Shown here piece by piece: positions 11,086-22,028 of a stretch of DNA of 64,000 nucleotides. The first letter of the stretch is position 1. The number at the start of each line of letters is the position of its first letter. Source of the DNA: Morchella semilibera (Eukaryota; Ascomycota; Pezizomycetes; Pezizales; Morchellaceae); NCBI GenBank assembly GCA_009192285.1, contig WBVU01000008.1, forward strand, positions 496,001 to 560,000, written 5' to 3'. Made by a program: the position numbers and the translations under genes. Under the pieces are notes generated by a model. That model did not search any database, was not told where the DNA came from, and saw nothing but the letters and a program-made list of their open reading frames with translations.

Positions 11086-12081
11086 TGATAGCCTATACCC
11101 CTCTATATGATAGCTTACCATATAGCGATCATAGAAGGGCTCTAGATATTGTATCTTATCGGAGAGTGGAGATATGCCTATCCCAAAAACTCGTGAAAGT
11201 GCACGAGTTACGCAACTGGAGGTATAAAGCATCCTTGGTTTTAGGATACATTAGTATGGGAACAGGACCCGAGATTTTCATCCTCTATAGACAATAAGTT
11301 ATCTTTTCGACTCGTGTACCACAGGGGGAGATGTTGATCTTGGCGTTTTGAGATGTATTCTGAGAAACGTTGAGCTTAGTTACGAGCACAAATTAGTATG
11401 GAAACTAGTGACAAATTGTATCTAGAAACAGTAAGGAATAGGTGACTACGTCAGAGAGATAAAAAGGGGGAAGGAAAGGATAGGCTTCTAGATCAAGCAA
11501 CTTGTCTCTTTAAAAATCGTTTCTATACAAAAAATGTCTTTCTAGTAGTATTTTTGGTGCAAAATGGATGCCTCCCTGATTTATACGCAACAAATATCTC
11601 TAGTCGGTATTTCAAGTGTCCAAATAGGATTGGATTGACATGGACCACCCGCCCTCTTTAGGACTACCTACAGACTTATACTAGGGACGTCACAGTAAAG
11701 GGTATGGGGGTGATTCCTTTTCTACTAGTATTAGTTCAAAAGATATCGAGCCGGACGTACGTGCAATTATGCAAAAGCTACTTAACATCAGTCTTGCGCC
11801 CAGTCTGAACTTCTCTGACATCAAGTGAGTACCTCACAAGATCTTCAAGCTTAAACACACAACGACATCAACCAAAAGCAGGTTTTGTCAGAGCGAAACT
11901 ATTATGTTTCTCACCTCCAAGGGGACAGCAGTGAAAGGTAATCTACTGTTAATCATCCAAATGACACGATAGCGTGACGCAGCATAATACATAATCATCT
12001 TCTGCAACTTGAGATAAATTCTGTTTACCAGACAATGTCTATCTAGATATTCTGGGAGACCTGTGAACCCATACCATCCAA
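11086..12081. other. No gene seen
   Basis: Downstream flank of the minus-strand membrane protein gene; AT-rich sequence with no recognisable coding or repeat structure. Confidence 0.4.
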
Positions 12082-12899
12082 CTAAACCCTTGTACACACC
12101 ACATCGCTCATTATCATTTTGCCCACCATAAAAAAGTATCCAATCGCAACACCCAAGAATGGAACCATCCACATCAACGAGACAGAGAGACCGATCACTG
12201 GTAGGGCGTTATAGTTGATTACTCCAGAACCCGCCTTCTGCACGAGAAAGTCCCTTATCATCCTTATATAGATATTCCATCCCGCCCCGATGGTGTAACT
12301 AATTACTAGCCAAACTACCGTCCATACCTGCTGGGGCCGGGTGCTCTGCTGACTCTTGAATCCCGTTAGAGTGAGTGTGACAGCTATGGGCGAGAGATAT
12401 GCAAGGAGGAAAACGGCCCAGGCTAACCGGTATAGGATAGTATCTTTCAGAATATCCTGCCAGATTTAGCACTTGACCTTTCAAGCTTCTGGGATCTGAA
12501 TAGTACCTCCCGGATGTAATAACTAGAAAGGGATACTGGAGAGCTTTGACAGATCTCCCCAACTGCTCCATATACTGTCTCTTCATCGTTGATGGGACCA
12601 TCTGAGTGCATAGGCCCGCAGCCCCCCACGTAAGGCCCTCTATCTGACACGCTATCCAGACTCATCTCGTCTTTTGAAGCCAGAGGGGTATAGCCAGAGC
12701 TCTGCTGCTTGACCTGACCCTCGGACTCATCTTGGAGGGCCTGCATTGGGGGCATATTCACAAGGTACGAAGTGGAATACTTGGGAGAGAAGATAGAGGA
12801 GACCAGGTTGCAAAGCGACATCAGAATGTAGGGTATTACTGTGAGGGAATATGCTGTATAGCCGAATGTCCGTAGTTGGTGTCCACGCGCTTCATATAG
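12082..12899 (-). CDS. Polytopic membrane protein, 3' part (two exons visible, 5' end missing)
   Basis: Two exons on the minus strand join in phase: 12899-12507 and 12456-12082, with a 50-bp intron (GTACTA...GGCAG, branch-like TGCTAAA). Upstream, ACTAAC followed by ...AACTAG at 12900 looks like the acceptor of a preceding intron, but I find no convincing earlier exon. Together about 255 residues show four hydrophobic segments. The first is in TAYSLTVIPYILMSL. A polar loop of about 90 residues follows, then segments in WAVFLLAYLSPIAV, VWTVVWLVISYTIG and GLSVSLMWMVPFLG. It ends in a short polar tail at a stop at 12082. The N-terminal piece resembles a family of conserved fungal integral membrane proteins of unknown function, from memory only. 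The gene may be 5'-truncated; a TATATATATAA tract lies about 170 bp upstream. Open frames read straight through here are shadows. Confidence 0.5.
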
Positions 12900-12902
12900 C
12901 TA

Positions 12903-14329
12903 GTTACGCTGGGAAGAGTTAGTTCCGTATTATTAATCGGGTTGAATTTCCTACTGGCTCATTGGTGATCTGGTTGTATTATGAGTATCGGTTTGTGCTA
13001 TCGGTATTTCTTAGGTTTTCTATGGATTCCCATTACAGGTGTTAGTCGCCGGAATCCCTGGGTGTTATATATATATATGGGCAGGGTTTTCCCTTAATGC
13101 CCTTTTCTTCCCTTTACTTATGCAACCTCCCGTTATCAACCCTATAGCTTCCCCTAGTTTCTGTCTTGTTTGTTTTTAGTAATAGATACTGGTTTGCCTC
13201 TTCCTTAATATCCTCGGATACTCGTGAATCTACTATCGGTTGTGCAACCTGGCAACACCGTGTCCTGAACCTGCCTACCTACCTCACTCACTTCGAGGTC
13301 CTGCGCCCCGTACTAGTCTATTCGTTCGGATTCCTACGATATCAAGCCCTTCTTGGCTCTACGTTCACACCTGACTGCCGCCCCCCCGACCCCGCCCATA
13401 ACAATCAGCCTTGCAAAAGACTATGTTGGAAAACACACGCCTATCCCAACTGGCAAACCAGATGCCGGTACTCATATATGACTGTCACGGATTCCTCAAC
13501 TATATGGGAAGAAACCTAAGTCAAAGTTGTGTTTTTTATGTTGCTTATTATCAAAATCAATAGATAGAGAACAGGTAGTGAAGAGATTTTGTTGGAAGCA
13601 ACCTGGAGCAACGAAATCGCATACTATTTCTAAACATCCTTGCTGACACCTTCCACTATGTAAGGACCAATGCTTCTACCTGTTTCATGACTTATATATT
13701 CGATTATGTCTCTTAATTTCCTTTACCTACTGGTTGGATCCAAAAGAACGATTGCAATTGCGGAAAATTTGGGACTTATATATCTTTTTGCCCTGGAAAT
13801 AATATCCATGCAATGCTTCTTTCTCACCCCTAAGTCATACTTAGTCTCTCGCTTTGTAATTTCCTGCTACTTTCTCCCAGTTTCAGTTTCATTTTTGGTC
13901 ATAGCTCTTTAGATTCTTGACTTCGGGCAGAATAGACCAAAGATTTAGAGTCTACATATAATTTCAACTTAGAAACATATTAAACGCCTATTTTTCACCA
14001 AAAGATCACGTCTCCTTGTTGATTTGAAGTTTATCAACCTTCGTTGCGCAGAACCCACAGCTTCCCCGAAGGTTCAATGATGATACCGCCACTTGACAAC
14101 GCCCACACCCACCCTGAAAACGACTGGATAAGGCTGGTTCAGCCGCTGAAGGGCGGCCAGGCAGATTTCACCGGAGGCGAATAAGCGAGGGGTTTCTTTT
14201 TCCCCGCAACATACTTCCAGGAGCAACGACAGAACATCTTTCCTACAACATGGTTAATTCGGCTATTGCTACCGTGAGCTTCCAAACTCCTGCGACTTAG
14301 TCTCCTTTGGTTAATTAACATTACTTTTG
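12903..14329. other. No supported gene
   Basis: Contains a TATATATATATA tract near 13067-13078 and a weak reverse copy of the repeat at 9490. A 117-codon frame at 13166-13519 lacks an ATG start and recognisable character. Confidence 0.3.
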
Positions 14330-14858
14330 CAGCTTCGACCTATCCCCGATGGCTACTACAAGATTTCCAGTACGCAAAATACGGGCTACAAGCTCAACCC
14401 ATGCCTGACGGGGGATCCAAATCCGACACCAAGTGTCATTGCCAGCAACATTACTTCCTACACCCGCTGGCATTCAATGAGGCTACAGCCAGCTACAGTA
14501 TCTGGGATGTTGGAAACGTAAACAGGGCCCTGACTGCGCCGGTGGGCGGGGATGGTATTCAGGTTATGGGAGTAGATGATAACAACGTTGGCCAAAAGTG
14601 GATGATAATGGGAAACTACGAGTCCGTCGTACCCCGCCCAAGGCTTATGAGATTGTATACTTATATGGGATGCTATTACATAGGGTCGGCTACAACTTGA
14701 TACCTTTCTCAGATGCCCAGAGAGTGATGACGGTGGTCCCGATTTATGGGGGCGTGTGGGCGACTAAGCGAGCAGCGCCTATGCAGTGGGGTACACCGAC
14801 TCCGCGTGGGGAGATTATACCGCATTCATGGCATCAGCTATGGCTTTTCTCTCAGTGA
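14330..14858 (+). pseudogene. Broken beta-trefoil-like (ricin-B-type fold) gene
   Basis: Three successive frames carry parts of one protein-like sequence. The first has PDGYYKISS...NTGYKLNP (about 14343-14400). After a +1 shift near 14480 the second has ASYSIWDVGN, then GIQVMGVDDNN...GQKWMI (about 14490-14605), with the Q-x-W signature of beta-trefoil repeats. The third has WATKRAAPMQW...HQLWLF ending at 14858, again with a Q-x-W motif. Two frame changes without splice sites indicate a pseudogene, although unrecognised introns are possible. The fold call rests on the repeated Q-x-W motifs and spacing. The upstream start is not identified. Carbohydrate binding would be the usual role of this fold, but is not shown here. 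Confidence 0.4.
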
Positions 14859-15465
14859 AGGCGACGGCGGTGGGGAACAAACCAAGGAGCCGGCTAAGGA
14901 GGGGTGGAAGCTTATTTAACATTCATTTCTAGGCACAAGAATGTTGCGTGCAGGGAAACCCTATGCAAAACCTAGTGGCGGAGACTGTGCTATGGGTAAG
15001 AATGCTATATATCGCTCGATCCATGCTCCCCCGATCACTCGGAAAGCCACTTTGGAAAGAACAAAGAAACTGTCTGAAAGAATAAAGCATCAGGACAATA
15101 AGCCGGGACTATCTATGTAGAACATGGCAATTATATTTGCAGAATACTTTCTGTATAATTTGAGTAGCAGGAACGAGTATATGCAAATTGACCCAGAATA
15201 TCAGGGTTAGGGTTACTCCACTGTTTTTCTATAGTATGCGTAACAATAACAGGCCCTTTGCGCAAAAGACTCTAGAGTCTTTCATTATTTCCACAACCGT
15301 ATTTACTTCAGAAAGGCCCAGGTAAACAGTTTGCCTCCTACAATTAACAATCGAGATGACTAATCAACAAGAGCCTCACAACATATCCTTATCTTATCCG
15401 ATCGTCGCCTGACACGGAATATGAGGCAACCTCCCTCCCACCTTTGACATCATCACCCTTTGACA

Positions 15466-16962
15466 ATGGAAACACCACCGCCTTCATACACACACACTTT
15501 CGATGTCGGCCCCCAGGCGCCGGCGCCCACCCTCCATCGGCAGGAATCGCTCGAGCACATTCTCAACTTTACTACCTCAAACTCACCACCTTCTTCGCCC
15601 TCTGACGTGGTGGAGGCATCCTTCATCTACCACCAGATCCTCGCTGATTGCGAGCGCGACGGGCCCGCTCGCATCCCTCCGAGAGATCCACGACCAGTAC
15701 CGACCAATCCTGCCAATCCCCCTAATCAGCGAGGGCACCAAGCTGGTGGTGCTGGTAGCCTACCAGGCATCGCCGAGGGGGGGTCAGACGTTCCCGAGGA
15801 TGCTAGTAGCCTAAGCCTAAGCGACGATAACGATAACGACGATGACAACGACGAAGAAAGTACCAGCCCACTCGTTCACGAGCTCTTCGCAGCGCTCTAC
15901 GAACACGCACCAACGGCACAGGGCCAGGCAAACATTGTCCGTCTTGTCCTTCACGCGCTCTTTAGTCCCAGCTCCCCCAAGAACAACACCTCTGCCCTGC
16001 AGCGCTCCCTTGAAGTCATTCTTCCCCCTGCCCGCGCGTGGCCTACATACACCTCCGAGCAGAAGGGCGGCGCCTACCGAACTCTCACACTCCTCGCCGT
16101 CGAGCTGCTCGACTGCTTCTTCGTGCCCTTCCTCTCACAGGGCAGCCACACACCCGCGGCACGCTCATCACTCATCTCCCCAACCTCCCGCTCCGAGATC
16201 GACCCCACGACCCAGGCCATCTACAGCCGCCTACAGTCCCTTCGCCGCCTCTGCCGGTCGCGCGACGGCAATAGGTGCGTTATCACCCACCAGCAAGGGC
16301 ACGCGTCTGCCCGCGGCAGAAGGCTCCCCTCGCGCCAGCAGAGGCCTTCACAACCATCCGTGCACCTTGAATGCGCGCACATCATCCCCCACAGCCTGAA
16401 CCAAGCAGGCGCCGGCGGACACCTCGCAGACGACAAGACCGTCGTCTGGCGCGTCCTCAACATGTTTGACCCAGGCGTCAGCTCGCTGCTGCAGGGCGAG
16501 AGGATCGATGGCCCGGCAAACGCCATGATGCTGTACCCAGAGCTGCACCACCGATTTGGCCTCCTGCATTGGTATCTTGAAGAGGTGCCCGGAGCGGGGC
16601 AAGGGGGCGGAGATGACGGCGAAGCCGTATATGTATTCTGCAGGAGCAGGGGCGCCCCTCTGTTGCCGCTGCACTGCATGCCCGCTGGGCCAGGGGGCAC
16701 GGTCCGCTTCACGCGCATGGACGGCAGCCGGACGGAGCTGCCCAGCAGGAGGCTGCTGGCTATACATAGGGCGTGCGCAAAGATCCTTGAGGTGGCCGGC
16801 GCAGCGGAGTATGTGGAGGACCTGCTGGACGAGTTTGAGGATGTGAGGGGCAGGACGGGTCTGGCGGGGGATGGCAGCTCGGATCTCGCGATGCTTGTTA
16901 GGGTTGGTGTGGGCATAGGGGAGGGCTGGTTTCGCGATGAACGGGAAGGAATTGCGGTGTAG
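15466..16962 (+). CDS. HNH_2-type nuclease domain protein
   Basis: An intact single-exon gene of 498 residues; the ATG at 15466 follows TTGACA. The first ~110 residues are Pro-rich and polar, then an acidic run (about residues 118-135) precedes a helical region. The HNH_2 domain spans about residues 255-370. It contains RCVIT near residue 269, a variable loop, ECAHIIPHSL near 302-311 with the first catalytic-type His, then DGPANAMMLYPELHHRFG near 348-365 supplying the Asn and final His. This matches the large fungal family of HNH-domain proteins whose members are often unlinked singletons of unknown biological role. The C-terminal ~110 residues contain no known domain to me. GC-rich codon use contrasts with the AT-rich surroundings. 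Nuclease activity is inferred from the retained motif only. Confidence 0.85.
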   Translation: METPPPSYTHTFDVGPQAPAPTLHRQESLEHILNFTTSNSPPSSPSDVVEASFIYHQILADCERDGPARIPPRDPRPVPTNPANPPNQRGHQAGGAGSLPGIAEGGSDVPEDASSLSLSDDNDNDDDNDEESTSPLVHELFAALYEHAPTAQGQANIVRLVLHALFSPSSPKNNTSALQRSLEVILPPARAWPTYTSEQKGGAYRTLTLLAVELLDCFFVPFLSQGSHTPAARSSLISPTSRSEIDPTTQAIYSRLQSLRRLCRSRDGNRCVITHQQGHASARGRRLPSRQQRPSQPSVHLECAHIIPHSLNQAGAGGHLADDKTVVWRVLNMFDPGVSSLLQGERIDGPANAMMLYPELHHRFGLLHWYLEEVPGAGQGGGDDGEAVYVFCRSRGAPLLPLHCMPAGPGGTVRFTRMDGSRTELPSRRLLAIHRACAKILEVAGAAEYVEDLLDEFEDVRGRTGLAGDGSSDLAMLVRVGVGIGEGWFRDEREGIAV

Positions 16963-17603
16963 TGGGGGTGTATGCTTGGCCCTCGGTGGTGGGCATAATT
17001 ATACGGGGATCACAAGTGTTAAGCCACAATTAGTTGAATACCTTAATAAATAATAGCGTTCAAGGTCAAGGACACAATCGCAATTGGGCTACCAAAAGCA
17101 GGGCCATGACGGATATATAGTAGCTATTCCCTGCCACACTAACCGCCCTTCAAGGAGCCAAAAACCGAGCTTTAGCACGGCTACTCCGCGCGAGATACAC
17201 CACCGTGCACAGCCACAGCAGATCTAGTCTAGAGTAGACAGGGGCACTTCCGCTTCGGCAGGGAAGTGATCCGCATTGGGCCGGGCCTTGGCGGTCCATT
17301 TTGCAATCCCTTGCAAACTCCGCTTGAGCCTCATTCTACTGAGATACGCAGGCCCCTACGACTCGGAGAAGGAAGTAGTGCAAGAAAAAGAGGAGGATCA
17401 TGGCTGCAGGACTGACTTTAGCTAAAGAGGTATTGGCTCGGGACCCAATAACAAATAGAGAAGGCAAAAAGGAGGATAGGTGGATCGAAGGATCTAGAAT
17501 TAACCATTGGACATGCAACGGTCTTAGGCTTCTTGTAAAGACCGAATGACTAAATTGATCATAGGGTGAGTACTACCTATAACTCAACGATCTACAAATT
17601 GAT
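16963..17603. other. No gene seen
   Basis: Downstream flank of the HNH gene; no recognisable coding or repeat structure. Confidence 0.4.
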
Positions 17604-18201
17604 TTGACGGGTTTCTGGCTAGAACATTCCAGCGCAAGGCAAGTAACGGGTACCAATAAGGAGATTACAGATTTCATTTCCAATATTGGTAATGTTATAC
17701 TACTTGCCGACTCTGTTTCAGTTGACCAAGCCCGGAAAAGGGCAAAAGCAAAACAACAGCGGAAAAAGGAACAAGGAAATGTAGTAAGAGTAGGATCTCT
17801 AGCCGGACTGGTTAGAAAGAAGTAGAGATATATCAGTTCAAGAAAATAATACTACACCGGGCCCTCCCAGCCAAACTCAACCCGCAACAAAACGCGGGGG
17901 GGGGGGGGGGGCTTGGAATCTGCTGAAATTGAGAACATTGAAGGATTTAGATCCAGGTACTGAAGAATTTCAGGAGGTGTTACGGGAGAGGGAGAGAAGA
18001 GAAAAGGATGAGTTAGAGGAGAGAGAGAGAAGGGAAGAGGAAAGACATAAAAGTATTTGCGGGAAATTGGATAACTTAGCTGAGGCTATTCAGAGGGACA
18101 AGAAACAGAGGCTAGTGCAGAACCAAATGATGCAAAATCTTTTGGCGCATGTAATTCCAAACCGTGACAGGGAAAATCCGGGGAACAGTTATCAGTCTTG
18201 A
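17604..18201 (+). pseudogene. Broken coiled-coil protein gene
   Basis: Three frames give one continuous low-complexity protein. The first (to 17825) contains a Lys/Arg-rich helix with RKRAKAKQQRKKEQG. The second runs from about 17822 through a Pro/Thr/Gln-rich linker to a 17-G run at about 17896-17912. After that tract the third frame (to 18201) has KDLDPGTEEFQEVLRERERR and a charged heptad-rich coiled coil of about 50 residues. The homopolymer is an obvious slippage site, so one break could be a sequencing or replication slip. The other near 17820 is a true frame change. No family recognised. A C-terminal fragment of a transposon protein is possible. Confidence 0.35.
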
Positions 18202-20531
18202 TTCCTATCATGTTTTTTGTGAGATATTGGAATCGTTAGGTACAGAGCTTGTGGTGAAGGGACACAGCCCCACAAGAGCAATGCCATAGATATCACTCTC
18301 AGGCAGGATGATTAGCCCTCAACATAGTTCCTAGCTCGCTCGGTCAGAGGTCTTGGCGCGAGTGATCTTGTGTGTTTCGGCCTGTTGGGCTTATTTTATT
18401 TTATTTATTTATACTTCATGCATACGTGCAGGCCTGCTATGCCTAAGAATAAGGGGGAAAGAGATAACGAGTCTTAAAGAACGGGATCGGCTATAGTGCG
18501 TAGACAAAGATAGCCGATGTTACATTCCGGCAAGCGTTTGAGTAGCGTGATGTACAGGGAAGGCCGAGTGACCGCTGATGGTTTAAATGAGTAAAGGATA
18601 AGAAGCGCAGGATTTTTGATCAGTTAAAGGCCAATAAAGTACAGGGAGCATCAGCATTTCGCTGGGTGTCACTCTCGTGGGAGTGTGGTCGCCTTTCGTA
18701 TGTAGTGATGGACATAAGACAAAACAAGAGGAGACTTGGCTTGATCTCCCGTCTTGGATTTGAGGGGAGGTCTTGTAGCTCAAAGAACCTAGGCTAGGTA
18801 TTGTGTACGCCCTATGGTAGGCCATGTTGCCGCCAGGTTCAAATATAGTAAGGGTTAGGGTTAGTGCAACGTGGCATACCCGACCCGCCGGCTGCAAACC
18901 CCCATTATTGAGATCAGATTTAAGATCAATGGTGTTGGTCTTGGTCTGTTTGTCGTTGCCTGGGGAGACTACCTTTGCAATTGGTGTCATGCCCATCAAT
19001 ATTTAGCAGGACAATGGCCTGTTCAGATTAATTGCCACAAGTGCTAGTGTGTATTTTATAGGATTATACCATACCTTTTCTCTAACTAATGAACCAGCAG
19101 GTTCTGCAGCGAGGTTGATCCTGGGTTCCATTCACGTGGAGACGATTGCAGCACTGTGATTGGAGCGTGGGGGTGGGTCAATTCGAATTGAGTCGTTGTG
19201 AGGGGCTAGAGGGGAGTCGGAGGTGGATTCTAAAGAGCAGAAGTTTGGATTTTGATTCCAGGAAGTGACGCATATGTAACATGTCATTCAAGCAGCTCTG
19301 CTGGCCGGTTCCTGAACGCCAAACAGCCGATATCGCTCGCACTCGCTAACAGCCATGTCTCAGTTCTGTGGCTTGCGTGCGAAGCTCGCCTGGTGTTAGA
19401 CTAAGGGACACAAATCATGCAGCTATGCATCTGAGACCCTTACATCGAAACGTCAGGTCTCTGTGGCAAGGACAGTTAAGATACCCGATTGGGTACTTGA
19501 TCGTCGAAAAAAGAATGTCGAGTGGTTCTTGGGCTGCGTCAATTTTGATTATGACTTAGAAACACCTGTAGAGCCGGTACACCCAACAACAAGGCGTGAA
19601 CCCCGTTATAGTTTGTCGCTCGCAAAACCCATTTATTGATATCTGGCTCTTCCGTGCCCGGGAGCCAATATCTGTTTTATCCCTTAAAGCTGCCAAAACC
19701 CACTAAACCTTTTTGTGGGGGGCCAAGATGGTGGCTTTACTAACAAATTCTCAACATTTATTCAACCCGAGTCAATCTCCCGCCCGAATTCGCCCTGGCT
19801 TGTTGACCCCTCCCCCCAAAAACAGGGTCGGCATCAACAGCTTGAGGGATACAGGGTGTTTGCGAATTCTTTTGTTGCTACCCCGTGGGATTCGTATTTA
19901 CGGAACGTTACGTACGGCGTCCAGCAGTGATAGCTAGACTGGGTATATATAAGACGTTAAGCACATATACACTCCGCCACATTTTTCTTTACTAATCCCA
20001 CTTGACCCTTTATAATAGCACCTACACCAAGATAGCTCTTACTCTACCAACCAAAAATCTCAATTTCGTGCATGGGGTAACTGTTTGTGCTCGATCATAG
20101 ACTCCCGGGATAGTGCCACCTAATAAGACTCACTGTCACTCACAACAAAGAAAGCTCAACCTCAATACAAATCAAGGTAAGTCAACACCAGCCATACATT
20201 CCACCCACCGGATGTTTGCGTGCCTTGCGCCTAGCAGTTATGATACGGGGCAAAACACACTCTAGCTCCCTCCTGCACTTCCATCGGAACACAGAACAGC
20301 GACAACTCTAACACCTCTCTACTAGGAGGATCAGTACAAGATTATGGTAGGGTTCCTAGTGGGAAAGTGGGATTTACAGAGGCTCAATAGTCCTACTAGC
20401 CCTTAGGAGATTGTTAATAAGCACAAGGTATGAGGGTATGACTCGTGATGTCTACAAAGTGTGGATGGAACTGAGATGTTTATCCATTTAGTTACATAAG
20501 GCTACTCCGCGCCTCCTCAGGTGTATACAAT
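18202..20531. other. No well supported gene
   Basis: Contains a (TTAGGG)-like block at 18852-18862. A 71-codon frame at 19715-19930 looks somewhat protein-like (aromatic and polar residues, no repeats) but lacks splice or domain support. A pyrimidine-rich stretch with TATATATAA near 19944 might be promoter-like. Confidence 0.3.
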
Positions 20532-21266
20532 TCACTCCTCATCATAACGCCTTCCCCTGGCCCCCGCGGGCTCATCCCTCTTCCTCCTTCTGAGCAGCCT
20601 AAGTATAGGATCATCAACAATATCATCTTCATTAATATCAAACTCCTCTTTTTCATGATCATCAAACCAGTCCTCAGAAATCGAACGTTGTGTCAACGTA
20701 AGAATCTTCATCCCCCTCACCCTCTCCCCTAGCTTAAAAACCTCGTTCATACTCCTCTGGTGCTCCAAGAAGCCCTCCTTCCAGTTCTCCGCTACTAGTG
20801 TACCCACCATCTCCACCATCTCCGCCACCACGTCCTCGTCCTTGTTCATGTCCCCAAACCGCACCTTGAAGTCCTCGTCCCACACCTCTCGAAGTAGCAC
20901 CACAAACACGTCCCCACGATAGAACATGCGGTCAAAAATCTCGCCCGTGCGGAACGACTCCGCGAGGTCGCTGTGCACGGCGGGAATGTCGAGCAGCGTC
21001 TTGTTGGCGGGCTTGGCTACGTTTGTGGAGTAGTAGAGCACGAGCTCAGCGCCATAACCGTGCGGCAAGATGAACCGCTGGATCAGGCGGTCCTGGTAGT
21101 CTCCGGTCCAGTGCGGGCGCAGGTCGGCGACGACCTCGAATCCATAATCATCGCCTTTGGGCAAGGTGGAGGTTTTAACCGGGGTATAGTGGAGGAATTC
21201 AACGGGGCCGCCGGAAGCGGGGAGGCGGAGGCAGCGGTAGATTCGTGGTGGTTTGGAGGGGGGCAT
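20532..21266 (-). CDS. Orphan gene, 244-residue soluble protein
   Basis: An intact single-exon minus-strand frame from ATG at 21266 to the stop at 20532. The protein appears globular and soluble. It has mixed hydrophobic and charged residues, aromatic-rich segments such as DLRPHWTGDYQDRLIQRF near residues 48-65 and FYRGDVFVVLLREVWDEDF near 112-130. An acidic region follows near residues 208-218, then a basic C-terminus (RLLRRRKRDEP). No signal peptide or membrane segment is apparent and I recognise no domain. GC-biased third positions compared with its AT-rich flanks, plus a long uninterrupted frame, support a real gene. Function unknown. Confidence 0.7.
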   Translation of the reverse strand: MPPSKPPRIYRCLRLPASGGPVEFLHYTPVKTSTLPKGDDYGFEVVADLRPHWTGDYQDRLIQRFILPHGYGAELVLYYSTNVAKPANKTLLDIPAVHSDLAESFRTGEIFDRMFYRGDVFVVLLREVWDEDFKVRFGDMNKDEDVVAEMVEMVGTLVAENWKEGFLEHQRSMNEVFKLGERVRGMKILTLTQRSISEDWFDDHEKEEFDINEDDIVDDPILRLLRRRKRDEPAGARGRRYDEE

Positions 21267-21459
21267 GTCGGTGGTGGGAGTTGTGGTATGGAGGTGGCGT
21301 GCGGGGGGGACATTCGTACAGTATTACCCCGCACTGCAAGTATTAGATTCGGCTCGCGACCAGAAGCATGATTGGTTGATACGGAGGATTGTTCCACAAA
21401 GCCGTTAATGAGCTCTCACATGTCCGTATTTGGTTCAAGGTCTGGTTGCGGAACCTTGA

Positions 21460-22028
21460 TGCGGTGCAGCTTAAAGGTGACAAAAGTTGCATCGCTTATA
21501 ACTTTTCAACAAGACAAAATATCAAATATCTAACACACAAAATTGTAGGTACAGGTGTGGTGGGGCTTTTGTGTGTTAGATTTTTGATATCTTGTCTGTT
21601 GAAAAGGTTATCCCTTGGACGGATAAAACTTGTCAAATTCGCGACCTACCACTTTCAGCTAATAGTAACCTCGTGTGGTAACTGTTGGAAATTCTTGTTT
21701 GGTTCGTTTGTTGCTATTTACCATAACAAGCAATATAACTCCCCTACTAAGTGGTGCACGGTCCAGGTCGCGAATTTGACAACTTTCATCCGTCCAAGGG
21801 ATAAGAGATGCCATTTCCCTATTTTTGTATGTAAAAAGCGCCAAGACCTGGTGGAGTGGAATATAATTATACCCATTTATACCCCTATATCACAGACTTG
21901 CAGCCAAGATGTAGTTTTCAGCCGTAACATGGCTGGAATCCAGGGCTCTTATTGGTCAACAAGCAGCCGGAGTGGCTATGATTGTTCCGGCTGAGATACC
22001 GGCATGTCACCTTTAAGACGTGCCGCAC
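21460..22028. repeat. Nested palindrome cluster
   Basis: Outer arms of about 23-25 bp (CTTAAAGGTGAC with GTGC(G)GCA edges) lie at 21460-21482 and 22004-22028. Inside, arms 21494-21542 and 21567-21613 form one palindrome, sharing CTTTTCAACA and TCTAACACACAAAA. Arms 21606-21649 and 21762-21806 form another, sharing TCCCTTGGACGGAT and CAAATTCGCGACC. The 201-codon plus-strand frame across it is therefore unlikely to be a gene. It looks like foldback elements inserted in one another. Confidence 0.7.

Noticed and set aside
10944-11297. Pro-rich plus frame and Gly/Arg-rich minus frame over the GC minisatellite
   Set aside because: Both strands stay open because the unit has no stop in any frame; explained by the repeat.
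11888-12172. 94-codon minus frame
   Set aside because: Shadow of the spliced membrane protein, which reads the same bases in another frame with clear hydrophobic segments.
21389-21994. 201-codon plus frame
   Set aside because: Crosses nested palindromes; the protein has no internal logic beyond the repeats.
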